DNA of 32,333 bases from Alphaproteobacteria bacterium MarineAlpha9_Bin6 (lineage in GTDB: Bacteria > Pseudomonadota > Alphaproteobacteria > UBA7887). The stretch covers positions 1 through 32,333 of the forward strand of contig PTKE01000020.1 in NCBI GenBank assembly GCA_002937585.1, given 5' to 3'. The notes below the pieces were generated by a model. The model searched no databases and was not told the DNA's origin. It worked only from the letters and a program-made list of their open reading frames with translations. The position numbers and the translations under genes are program-made. Positions 1 through 12,291 of this stretch are shown piece by piece (position 1 is the first letter of the stretch; each line of letters begins with the position of its first letter).

Positions 1-2
1 TC

Positions 3-755
3 GTCGAAACGCATGACCGAACTGGATTTATCAAGCTAAACAGGCCTACGGTGTTGAATGCGCTTAATTCCCAGTTAATTACTGAACTCAATCGCGCTCT
101 TGATAGTTTCGAGGCGGAGACGCGCATCGGCGCAATGGTTATCACTGGCAGCGACAAGGCCTTCGCCGCTGGTGCGGACATTAAAGAGATGCAAACAAAG
201 GACTACATAGACGTATTTTCCAGCGATTTTATTGGTGAATGGGATCGCCTTGCCCGATGTCGAAAGCCAGTTATCGCAGCAGTTGCAGGATATGCGTTGG
301 GTGGCGGCTGCGAGTTGGCAATGATGTGCGATTTCATAATTGCTGCTGACAATGCTCGTTTTGGACAGCCCGAAATTAATCTAGGGACGTTCCCCGGTTC
401 TGGCGGGACCCAACGCTTGCCAAATGCGGTAGGCAAATCAAAAGCGATGGAGATGATCTTAACTGGCCGCACTATGGATGCTGAGGAAGCGGAGCGGATT
501 GGTCTGGTTAGCAGGATAGTGCCTCTCTCTGATTTGATTGAAGAGTCACTTCAAGTGGCGAATAAAATCGCCAAACTGTCCAAACCTTCGGTGGCAATGG
601 CGAAAGAATCTATCAACCGATCATTTGAATCTTCTCTTTCCGAGGGTATCTTGTTCGAGCGTCGATTGTTCTACGCAACTTTTGCACTTGATGATCAAAA
701 GGAAGGGATGGCGGCGTTTGTTGAAAAACGCGCACCAATTTTTAAAGATCGCTAG
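3..755 (+). CDS. Enoyl-CoA hydratase/isomerase family protein, 5'-truncated by window edge
   Basis: Frame is open from base 3 ([25 protein letters not shown]...), so the ORF-track start at 51 is internal. Crotonase motifs [11 protein letters not shown] and [45 protein letters not shown]. Confidence 0.95.
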   Translation, partial: VETHDRTGFIKLNRPTVLNALNSQLITELNRALDSFEAETRIGAMVITGSDKAFAAGADIKEMQTKDYIDVFSSDFIGEWDRLARCRKPVIAAVAGYALGGGCELAMMCDFIIAADNARFGQPEINLGTFPGSGGTQRLPNAVGKSKAMEMILTGRTMDAEEAERIGLVSRIVPLSDLIEESLQVANKIAKLSKPSVAMAKESINRSFESSLSEGILFERRLFYATFALDDQKEGMAAFVEKRAPIFKDR

Positions 756-842
756 GCACATGTGCGCGTTGACGTGATTCCTCAGCTTGGCTATAAGACC
801 CCGTTCTAGCAATCAAATAACTGACGAAGTAATCTAGCTCGA

Positions 843-1103
843 ATGGCAAACCATAAATCAGCCGTCAAACGGATAAGACGGAATGTCCGGCGTCGCCGCA
901 TCAACGTTGCGTGGCGTACTCGCGTCCGTACAATTGTAAAGTCGGTTGAGAACGGGATTAGGGGTGGTGACAAAGAGGCTGCCGCGGCCGCGTTTAAAGC
1001 TTCTGAACCCGCACTTGCGCGCGGCGCCCAAATGGGAGTGGTTCATAACAACGCAATGCGGCGGAAACTGTCGCGTTTGTCCAAGCGAATCAGGGCAATG
1101 TAG
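843..1103 (+). CDS. rpsT: 30S ribosomal protein S20
   Basis: MANHKSAVKRIRRNVRRRRINVAWRTRVRTIVK...; 86 aa, basic, typical S20; located just upstream of dnaA. Confidence 0.97.
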   Translation: MANHKSAVKRIRRNVRRRRINVAWRTRVRTIVKSVENGIRGGDKEAAAAAFKASEPALARGAQMGVVHNNAMRRKLSRLSKRIRAM

Positions 1104-1129
1104 CGCTCTTGAACAGAGCCCAAACGTCG

Positions 1130-1156
1130 AAAGCCGCGTCTTATAGCGTGGCTTTT
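1130..1156 (+). terminator. Probable intrinsic terminator of rpsT
   Basis: Stem AAAGCCGCG (1130-1138) / CGTGGCTTT (1147-1155, one G-T pair), loop TCTTATAG, ends in a T run; 27 nt after the rpsT stop. Confidence 0.65.
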
Positions 1157-1184
1157 CGCATCTTGAGTACTTGGGGCCGTTGTT

Positions 1185-1206
1185 AAAAAAGGCCCAGATT
1201 CTGGGC
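1185..1206 (-). terminator. Intrinsic-terminator-like hairpin reading on the minus strand
   Basis: Minus strand reads GCCCAG-AAT-CTGGGC-C-TTTTTT: perfect 6-bp stem, 3-nt loop, followed by C then six T. No annotated minus-strand gene precedes it. Confidence 0.55.
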
Positions 1207-1320
1207 ACTACATCATTTGGTCTTAGAAATTTTCATGTATGAGCTAGGATATTGTTGCGCCGACATCCACCTGTCGGTAATCTGCAACAGAGTTTCTGGA
1301 GGGTTGCTGGCAAGTTAATT
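1185..1320 (-). ncRNA. Candidate small RNA (unconfirmed)
   Basis: Minus-strand terminator-like hairpin plus an upstream nested stem-loop (1252-1290: TTGTTGC/GCAACAG enclosing CCGACA/TGTCGG). The 5' end at 1320 is a guess. Confidence 0.3.
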
Positions 1321-1578
1321 TGAGTATCAGAATTCCTTTTGAACAGCGTATTACTTGGTTAAAGAAAATAAAACACTATTTATACTGGTGACTAATTTTC
1401 AGAATTGTTTCATGTAAGGCATGTTCTGCGCATAACAATTACGTTAAGTGAGTTCGTTCTAGAAGTTTTACTGAGAGTATTTTTATGAACACTTGGGGAA
1501 TATTGTCCAGTAAGTGGAAGGGGTTGTGCGTACTGGCACAAGAGCCAAGTGTGACAATGTGTAATTCTACCCCTAACC

Positions 1579-2982
1579 GTGAGAGCTAGTTTCGTTATGG
1601 TCGGCGAAGCGGCGAGCGGGTCGGGGCTCGCAGCGAGCTGGACTCGGGTACGTAATCGCTTACGCTCCGAATATGGCGAGGTGGCTTTTGAAAATTGGCT
1701 AAACCGTCTCGATGTGGCCGATTTCTCAGGCGACTCGTTGGTTCTGTCAGCGCCGTCAAGATTTATGCGTGATTGGGTGGCACCACGCTACGGGGATCGT
1801 ATCAGGGCTCTTTGGCGTCTCGAGGACCCTTCAGTGCGCACCGTTGACATCGTCGTTGGTGAAGGCAACACAGTAAGCTTTAAGCAAGAATCTCCACTGG
1901 AGCGAGCGCCTGAGAGGGTTGCAGATCGTCCGGGTCGTCCAATCCACGATGAGGCTGTAACCGCATTGCTGGATCCTAAGCTTACGTTCGATAACTTTGT
2001 GGTCGGAAAGCCAAATGAATTTGCACATGCTGCAGCTCGTCGCGTCAGCGAGGCTGAGAATGCGCCATTTAACCCATTATTTATTTATGGCGGGGTCGGA
2101 CTTGGCAAGACACATTTGATGCAGGGGATCGCTTGGAGTCTTCGGAAGCGACAGCCGCATAAACAGGTAATGTACTTGTCGGCTGAGAAGTTTATGTATC
2201 GGTTTGTGCGTGCGCTGCGTTTCAAGAACATTATGGGGTTCAAGGAACTTTTCCGTTCGGTTGATGTATTAATGATCGATGATGTCCAATTCATGGACGG
2301 AAAGGATGCTACTCAGGAAGAATTCTTCCATACATTCAACGAATTAGTGGATCAAGGCCATCAGATTGTCATTTCTGGTGACCGGTCTCCGTCGGATCTC
2401 GAGGGGATGGAGGAGCGAATGCGTTCGCGGTTAGGCTGTGGTTTAGTTGCTGAGGTTCACTCGACTTCTTACGAATTGCGGCTAGGTATCCTGCAGGCTA
2501 AGGCTGAGGGGTCGGCGGGATCCAAGGTGCCCGACAAGGTGCTAGAGTTTCTTGCTCACAAGATAACCTCTAACGTTCGAGAATTGGAAGGTGCGCTCAA
2601 TAGGGTTGTAGCGCATGCAACTCTTGTGGGCAGACCGATCGCGCTGGATTCCGCACAGGAGGTGCTGCATGATCTTCTGCGCGCTCATGACAGACGAGTG
2701 ACTATAGAGGAAATCCAGAAGCGGGTTTCGGATTATTACAACATACGAGTTGCAGAGATGAGTTCGGCGCGTCGTGCTCAGATGGTGGCTCGGCCACGGC
2801 AAGTTGCTATGTACCTGGCAAAACAACTAACTTCCCGTTCACTCCCAGAGATCGGACGAAAGTTTGGGAATAGAGACCACACCACGGTGATGCATGCGAT
2901 TAAGAGAATTGATCAGCTGTCTCAGTCCGATCCTAGCTTTGCTGAGGACGTCGAGCTTTTGCGGCGGACGCTAGAATCTTGA
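1579..2982 (+). CDS. dnaA: Chromosomal replication initiator protein DnaA
   Basis: Walker A GGVGLGKTHLMQGI, Walker B VLMIDDVQF, C-terminal box-binding motif IGRKFGNRDHTTVMHAIKRI. GTG start at 1579; ATG at 1597 is an alternative. Confidence 0.98.
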   Translation: MRASFVMVGEAASGSGLAASWTRVRNRLRSEYGEVAFENWLNRLDVADFSGDSLVLSAPSRFMRDWVAPRYGDRIRALWRLEDPSVRTVDIVVGEGNTVSFKQESPLERAPERVADRPGRPIHDEAVTALLDPKLTFDNFVVGKPNEFAHAAARRVSEAENAPFNPLFIYGGVGLGKTHLMQGIAWSLRKRQPHKQVMYLSAEKFMYRFVRALRFKNIMGFKELFRSVDVLMIDDVQFMDGKDATQEEFFHTFNELVDQGHQIVISGDRSPSDLEGMEERMRSRLGCGLVAEVHSTSYELRLGILQAKAEGSAGSKVPDKVLEFLAHKITSNVRELEGALNRVVAHATLVGRPIALDSAQEVLHDLLRAHDRRVTIEEIQKRVSDYYNIRVAEMSSARRAQMVARPRQVAMYLAKQLTSRSLPEIGRKFGNRDHTTVMHAIKRIDQLSQSDPSFAEDVELLRRTLES

Positions 2983-3029
2983 ATGCGTCGAGGTTGCCTG
3001 TAGCAAGCGAAAAAACTGCTGCCCCGGCT

Positions 3030-3058
3030 TAACGTCTGTTATAATCAGTCAGACGTTA
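3030..3058 (+). promoter_or_regulatory. Perfect 9-bp dyad flanking a TATAAT hexamer upstream of dnaN
   Basis: TAACGTCTG (3030-3038) - 11 nt - CAGACGTTA (3050-3058); TATAAT at 3040-3045 lies in the spacer. No good -35 seen. Confidence 0.45.
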
Positions 3059-3132
3059 CACTATCCTCGGCGGTTACTCCTGGGCGTTGCCGCGCTCCAT
3101 ACCGACAGTTGGTTAAAGGCTGTGCCAGATAG

Positions 3133-4251
3133 ATGAAATTAACCATCGAGCGCTCTGCCTTATTGATCTCACTGCAACATGTTCAGAGTGTGGTGGAACG
3201 CCGTAATACAATCCCCATTCTGTCCAATGTGCAACTCACTGCCGACGGCAGTGAGCTGGGTCTGATGGCGACAGATATGGACATATGGGTCTACGATAAA
3301 ACGCCTGCGGAAATCAGCCAAAATGGCACCACGACCGCACCGGCGCATATGCTGTTTGATATTGTTCGCAAGCTTCCTGATGGGAGCCAGGTTGAACTTG
3401 ATACTAGTGATGGCGACGAACAGTTGACACTTAGGTCGGGTCAATCCCTGTTCACGTTGGCTTGTTTGCCGGTTGAAGATTTTCCTGCCACAAGTCATGA
3501 GGAACTGGCCTGCCAGTTCCAAATGCCGGCACCCGATCTACGCCAGTTGATTGACAAAACCCGGTTTGCGATTTCGACTGAGGAAACACGTTATTATCTT
3601 AATGGCATCTATCTGCATGGGGTTTCAGTTGGAGAGGTGCCGGCGCTGCGGGCAGTTGCTACGGATGGTCATCGTCTGGCAAGGGTGGAGGTTGATTTGC
3701 CTGATGGTGCGGCGGGTATGCCCGGCGTAATCTTGCCGCGTAAGGCAGTGCTGGAACTAAGAAAATTACTCGAAGCGGTCGGGAGTTTTGTTGAGGTTGC
3801 GTTATCAGAAACGAAAATTAGGGTCACAGTAGGTGCCGCCGTACTGACCTCAAAGTTGATAGATGGCACCTTTCCGGACTATCAACGCGTGATCCCCGAA
3901 GGCAATAATAAGATCATGAAAATAGACGGGCACGTTTTTGCGGAGGCAGTTGACCGTGTATCAACCGTTTCAAGCGATAAGTCGCGCGCGATAAAGTTGA
4001 GCCTTCGGTCGGGCAAATTGGTGTTGTCGGCAAGTAGCCCTGATCGTGGAAGTGCTTCCGAGGAACTCCCCGTTGACTATGATTCGGATGATATCGAGAT
4101 CGGATTCAATTCCAGGTATGTCCTGGACATGACCGAGCAGATCGAAGGAGACAGCATGCGTTTCGAGATGGAGGATGGCGCGTCTCCGACTGTAATCGTT
4201 GATGGTGACGATCTTCGAACTGTTTATGTGTTGATGCCGATGCGTGTATAG
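3133..4251 (+). CDS. dnaN: DNA polymerase III beta subunit (sliding clamp)
   Basis: MKLTIERSALLISLQHVQSVVERRNTIPILSNVQL..., C-terminal VYVLMPMRV; follows dnaA. Confidence 0.98.
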   Translation: MKLTIERSALLISLQHVQSVVERRNTIPILSNVQLTADGSELGLMATDMDIWVYDKTPAEISQNGTTTAPAHMLFDIVRKLPDGSQVELDTSDGDEQLTLRSGQSLFTLACLPVEDFPATSHEELACQFQMPAPDLRQLIDKTRFAISTEETRYYLNGIYLHGVSVGEVPALRAVATDGHRLARVEVDLPDGAAGMPGVILPRKAVLELRKLLEAVGSFVEVALSETKIRVTVGAAVLTSKLIDGTFPDYQRVIPEGNNKIMKIDGHVFAEAVDRVSTVSSDKSRAIKLSLRSGKLVLSASSPDRGSASEELPVDYDSDDIEIGFNSRYVLDMTEQIEGDSMRFEMEDGASPTVIVDGDDLRTVYVLMPMRV

Positions 4252-4370
4252 ATTGTGGTCGGGATATATCTAAAGGATTTGCGTGCTTGCACCTGGCGCT
4301 ATCGACTAGGCTGGTGCTGTCGAAAAACTGAATCTTTATCAATGGGAACAAGGTATAGGGGCGTCGACGA

Positions 4371-7996
<3,626 letters not shown>

Positions 7997-8026
7997 CAGC
8001 CGTTCTCAAATTCACATCTAAGCTTT

Positions 8027-9862
8027 ATGGGACGCAATCGACCTGGCCATAGGCGGAAACAGACTGGGTCGCCTTCTCCACCTTCGGTGCAAGGAAAAAA
8101 ATCTACACCTCTTTGGTTGGTAGTTAAGCGATTGGCCTATTGGAGTCTGGTGCTAGCAGTGTGGGGCAGTCTTATGCTGGCCGGTGTGGTGGCTTATTAC
8201 GCCTATGATTTACCTAATCCTGCTGCACTCGACACGGAATATCGGACCCCTGGGATAACTCTCCTCGCTGCCGACGGGGCCGTGCTTGGCACCGCCGGGC
8301 CGGTCCATGCGGAACCTGTAGCGCTTGCTGAATTGCCAGCGACGTTACCGCGTGCTGTGCTCGCCACTGAGGATCGGCGTTTCTACCTGCACAGCGGGGT
8401 CGATTGGTTTGGTGTGGCCCGAGCCGCTATTCGTAACTTGCTTGCCGGGCGCGTGGTCCAAGGTGGCAGTACTATCACCCAACAGTTGGCCAAAAACCTT
8501 TTTCTGACTTCGGAGCGGAGTTTTAGGCGGAAAATACGGGAGTTGCTCCTTGCGTTGTGGCTTGAGCACAGGTTCACCAAAGATCAATTGCTAACTATTT
8601 ACCTAAACCGGGTTTATCTAGGTGGTGGAACCTACGGTGTTGAGGCAGCAGCATGGCGTTACTTTGGCAAAACCGTACGTGATCTCTCCCTGCCTGAATC
8701 AGCAATGATCGCGGGTCTGTTAAAGGCACCCAGCCGCTATGCGCCGACCCGGGACCTTTTGCTTGCTCAGTCCCGTGCCGGGCAGGTGCTGGACCGCATG
8801 GTTGCGTCTGGCTGGCTTGAGCAAGTAGAAGCCGCAGCGGCGAAACGGTCGCCAGCACGGCCGACAGGTGCGTATATCGGAAGTGGTGGCGCCCGTTATT
8901 TTGTAGACTGGGTCTTAGAACGGGTGCCATCCTACGTTGGTGCACCGCGCCAGGATCTAATCATAGATACCAGTCTTCAACCCGCTTTCCAACAGGCAGG
9001 TGAGAAAACCCTAGCCGCCTCATTGAATGAGGCGATTGAGGTTGATGCCAACCAAGCAGCTCTGATCGCCCTTGGTCCTGATGGGGCGGTGCGAGCGATG
9101 ATAGGTGGTCGAGATTACCGAAAAAGTCAGTTCAACAGGGCAACACAAGCGCGTCGGCAACCCGGATCCGCGTTCAAACTCTTTGTATACTTGGCAGCGC
9201 TTAACGCTGGATTTAAGCCCAGCCATCAGTTCATTGATGAGGCTGTCGAGATCGATGGTTGGCGCCCGCGCAACTACGATGGACTATACAAGGGAAAAGT
9301 AACCCTGCGAGAGGCATTTGCACAATCGATTAATACGGTTGCGGTACGTCTCACCGAACGTGTTGGGAGAGAACAGGTGATTGCAATGGCGCGCCGGCTG
9401 GGCGTGACTGGATTGCTCCGCCCTACGCCAAGCCTTGCACTCGGAACGGCCGAAACAACCTTGCTCGAGTTAACTACCGCCTACGCGAGTGTTGCTAATG
9501 GTGGAAGGGTTTTGTGGCCTTACGGGATCGTCGAGATTCGAAACCGCAAGGGCATTGTGCTGTACCATCGCAAGGGATCCCATGTCGGGCAGGCAATCAC
9601 ACCTGGTGTTGCCAGCGCTATGGATGACTTATTGCAGGCAGTTGTTACCGGGGGGACTGGCCGAAGTGCTGGGCTTCTCGGAGCAGCCGGAAAAACTGGC
9701 ACGAGCCAGGATTTTAGAGATGCGTGGTTCATCGGATACCGCGGAGAGATTACAGCCGGAATATGGCTTGGAAACGATGGATCTACACCTATGGATCGGG
9801 TTACCGGAGGTGGTTTGCCGGCACGCCTTTGGCGTACCTTCATGGTTGCGGTTCAGCCGTAG
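8027..9862 (+). CDS. Class A penicillin-binding protein (PBP1A family)
   Basis: GT51 motifs TEDRRFYLHSGVDW, GGSTITQQLAKNLFL; transpeptidase motifs RQPGSAFKLFVYLAAL and KTGTSQDFRDAWFIGY; N-terminal TM segment. Confidence 0.93.
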   Translation: MGRNRPGHRRKQTGSPSPPSVQGKKSTPLWLVVKRLAYWSLVLAVWGSLMLAGVVAYYAYDLPNPAALDTEYRTPGITLLAADGAVLGTAGPVHAEPVALAELPATLPRAVLATEDRRFYLHSGVDWFGVARAAIRNLLAGRVVQGGSTITQQLAKNLFLTSERSFRRKIRELLLALWLEHRFTKDQLLTIYLNRVYLGGGTYGVEAAAWRYFGKTVRDLSLPESAMIAGLLKAPSRYAPTRDLLLAQSRAGQVLDRMVASGWLEQVEAAAAKRSPARPTGAYIGSGGARYFVDWVLERVPSYVGAPRQDLIIDTSLQPAFQQAGEKTLAASLNEAIEVDANQAALIALGPDGAVRAMIGGRDYRKSQFNRATQARRQPGSAFKLFVYLAALNAGFKPSHQFIDEAVEIDGWRPRNYDGLYKGKVTLREAFAQSINTVAVRLTERVGREQVIAMARRLGVTGLLRPTPSLALGTAETTLLELTTAYASVANGGRVLWPYGIVEIRNRKGIVLYHRKGSHVGQAITPGVASAMDDLLQAVVTGGTGRSAGLLGAAGKTGTSQDFRDAWFIGYRGEITAGIWLGNDGSTPMDRVTGGGLPARLWRTFMVAVQP

Positions 9863-10617
9863 CGGAGAAGCTTGGCACCGTGACGTGTTAACCAGTGTTT
9901 CGGCATGCGATGTCTTGGACACAGTCGTTCGACTAACAACCAGAAGTTTGGTCCGTGGTCGAATTCGTTGAGATGTGCAACTTCGTGCGCAACAACGTAG
10001 TCCATCACACTAGGTGGCGCTAATATTAAGCGCCACGAAAAGGATAAATAGCCTTGTTCCGAACAGCTTCCCCATCGTGTCTTGGGATCGCGCACGCTCA
10101 CCTTAGCACTGGATCTCCCCAAACTTCGCATTTTTTGTTGTGCGAGTTCCGTCAGTTTTTCGCGAGCTGCATTTGTCAGCCACTCGGTAACTCGGTATTT
10201 AACGTCTTTATCTCGACCGCCGACCACCAGCTCGTCCCCTTCACGGCACACTTCCGGTGGAAGCAATGGCAGATGCCGAATTCGGCATTTACGGCCCAAT
10301 AATGGCACACCGGCTCCGTCTTCGAATAAGACTCGTGGAGGCAGCTCGTCGATTTTATTCAGTATCCAGTCCGACTCGCGATGCAAAAATTTCAAAGCCT
10401 CCGCGTAACTTGTTCCGCGTGGGATTACTAGTTGGGGTGTGCCAGTCTGTGCATCTATGGAAAGTGTGATGCGTCGTGCTCTTCGGTTTCGGCGAATCTC
10501 AACCGGTAATTCTAGGCCGTCCAGAACATACGTTTTGGTGATCAAACTGTTGGCCTGCTCTTGTTTTTTGCTACTGCTCGATGGTAATGGCCATTTTGGT
10601 AAGTGGGGGATACCCAT
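9853..10617 (-). CDS. YgjP-like M48/DUF45 family metal-dependent hydrolase
   Basis: TRWGSCSEQGYLSFSWRLILAPPSVMDYVVAHEVAHLNEFDHGPNFWLLVERLCP: HExxH-type (HEVAH) zinc motif with WGSC. Confidence 0.9.
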   Translation of the reverse strand: MGIPHLPKWPLPSSSSKKQEQANSLITKTYVLDGLELPVEIRRNRRARRITLSIDAQTGTPQLVIPRGTSYAEALKFLHRESDWILNKIDELPPRVLFEDGAGVPLLGRKCRIRHLPLLPPEVCREGDELVVGGRDKDVKYRVTEWLTNAAREKLTELAQQKMRSLGRSSAKVSVRDPKTRWGSCSEQGYLSFSWRLILAPPSVMDYVVAHEVAHLNEFDHGPNFWLLVERLCPRHRMPKHWLTRHGAKLLRYG

Positions 10618-11569
10618 CCATCACCAAAGATTTTATCAAGTTGTTTGAATCCGTGGAGCTAAGAGGTAAGAGTGGTGGACGGACCCGGCGCCAATTGTCG
10701 TCTTTGGCGACGGTTGCAAGGATCGATTTTAGAGCGGGAATCATAGGGTGTGCTTGGATAATTTTACGTCTCCGAGTAATATCAGCCTGCAATACTTCTC
10801 CTTTCTCATCTTGAAAGCTATCGTACGCTGACCGGATCGCAGGTGCGTTGACATTCGCTGAGGCAGTGATTGTGCCGCACCCCCCAGCGAGCAGATTATT
10901 CCGCAGGAATATTTCAGAGCCGCTAAATGCGCCAAACCCTGGTCGAGTTCTAAGCAACTTCTCGGTATATAGCCATTCACCTGAGGAGTCCTTCAGCCCG
11001 ACCACGCAGTCAGGGTAAGTGTCAGCCAGTCGGCCGACGAGAGGGAGGTCCAGCGGCACTCCTGAAACTGGTGGAATGTGGTATAGATATATCTTTAGGC
11101 GCTGGTCGCCAACTCGCTCAATTATTTGCGCAAACGCTTGAAACAGGCCATCGTTGCTGACGTCCTTGTAATAGAAAGGCGGCAGCATCAGGACCCCTCT
11201 GCACCCGAGTTCGACGGCATGCTGGGTCAGGCGCACACTGTCGGTCAGTGCTGCGCAGCCAGTGCCTGGTACAATCACCGATCCATCTATTCCCGATTCC
11301 ACCAGTGCATTTAATAGCAGCATACGTTCGTCAACCGACAGCGAGTTCGCCTCACCAGTAGTTCCGAACACAGCTAAACCGTGGCATCCTTCTTCCAGAA
11401 GTTGATGGCAATGTTCGATAAAAAGCGCGATGTCAGGGTTGAGTTGGTCGTCAAAAGGTGTAACTGCGGGGCAGAATACACCCTTGAGTGAGGTAGAGTG
11501 GGCTATCACACTGTGGTTCCTTAGCAAGCTAGCTGCCCTCATTGTGGAGTGTGAAAGGCCATAGAACAA
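10571..11569 (-). CDS. Dihydrodipicolinate synthase (DapA)-family aldolase/lyase
   Basis: GVFCPAVTPFDD, LAVFGTTGEANSLSVDER, IYLYHIPPVSG, VVGLKDSSGEW (Schiff-base Lys). Start site uncertain; substrate not assignable. Confidence 0.88.
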   Translation of the reverse strand: MFYGLSHSTMRAASLLRNHSVIAHSTSLKGVFCPAVTPFDDQLNPDIALFIEHCHQLLEEGCHGLAVFGTTGEANSLSVDERMLLLNALVESGIDGSVIVPGTGCAALTDSVRLTQHAVELGCRGVLMLPPFYYKDVSNDGLFQAFAQIIERVGDQRLKIYLYHIPPVSGVPLDLPLVGRLADTYPDCVVGLKDSSGEWLYTEKLLRTRPGFGAFSGSEIFLRNNLLAGGCGTITASANVNAPAIRSAYDSFQDEKGEVLQADITRRRKIIQAHPMIPALKSILATVAKDDNWRRVRPPLLPLSSTDSNNLIKSLVMDGYPPLTKMAITIEQ

Positions 11570-11791
11570 GGTCCCCTGAGTGGTTCGGACAAATTAGGAT
11601 CCGTTCTATGTTTGGGAATTTTGGCAAGTAATATCTTCGTGGTCAGCCTTAAACCTTGGTGGACTAGTAAAATGGGTATTTCCACTCATATGGACTTCTT
11701 CGTTTTTACTTATTGAATTTCAACTGTATCATCCCGCCCAGTAAATTGAGATATCAGGCGATTATGTAACTGAAAAGAAAGTCCAAACCAT

Positions 11792-12238
11792 ATGTTGCGT
11801 TTCGCAGTATTTCTATTGCTGATGTCTACACTGATTTCTCCGTTGCTGGCTGATTTACGGGCCGATTCACTTTTGTTGACGGGTGCGCGTGCTAAAAATA
11901 TTCAGATGATCGAGCTTGCGCTGGCTCAGGGTGCGGACGTCAACACCATCGATGAAATTGGTCGCACAGCCATGATTTGGGCCTCGTTCCACGGGTATTT
12001 ACCGTTAATAAAATTATTACTCGAGCGCGGCGCTGGTGTTGAAGCGCGTGACGCCATGGGACGCACGGCCCTGATGTGGGCAGCTCTTGCTGGCCGGGCG
12101 AGAGTCGTGGAGCTGTTACTTGCCGGGGGTGCTAACGTAGAAGCCATAGACAATAACGGTGCCAAGGCCGCTGAATGGGCGCGGCGAGAGGGACATGAAG
12201 CGCTAAGCGAAACCCTGCTTTCTCTCAGTGCCAAGTAA
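11792..12238 (+). CDS. Ankyrin-repeat protein with predicted signal peptide
   Basis: N-terminal MLRFAVFLLLMSTLISPLLA; repeats such as DEIGRTAMIWASFHGYLPLIKLLLERGAGVEARDAMGRTALMWAALAGRARVVELLLAGGANVEA. Confidence 0.88.
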   Translation: MLRFAVFLLLMSTLISPLLADLRADSLLLTGARAKNIQMIELALAQGADVNTIDEIGRTAMIWASFHGYLPLIKLLLERGAGVEARDAMGRTALMWAALAGRARVVELLLAGGANVEAIDNNGAKAAEWARREGHEALSETLLSLSAK

Positions 12239-12291
12239 TTATGCTTCAGGTTCGGCTCTCGTGATGCTGAGCACGGTGTGCTTGTTTTCCC

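Noticed and set aside
203-472. Many 60-145 aa ORFs antisense or out of frame inside strong CDSs (e.g. 203-472, 858-1208, 3169-3522, 4106-4537, 7219-7581, 23911-24378, 28659-29270)
   Set aside because: They overlap clear housekeeping genes, have low-complexity Ser/Arg/Pro-rich translations and match no family; typical shadow ORFs.
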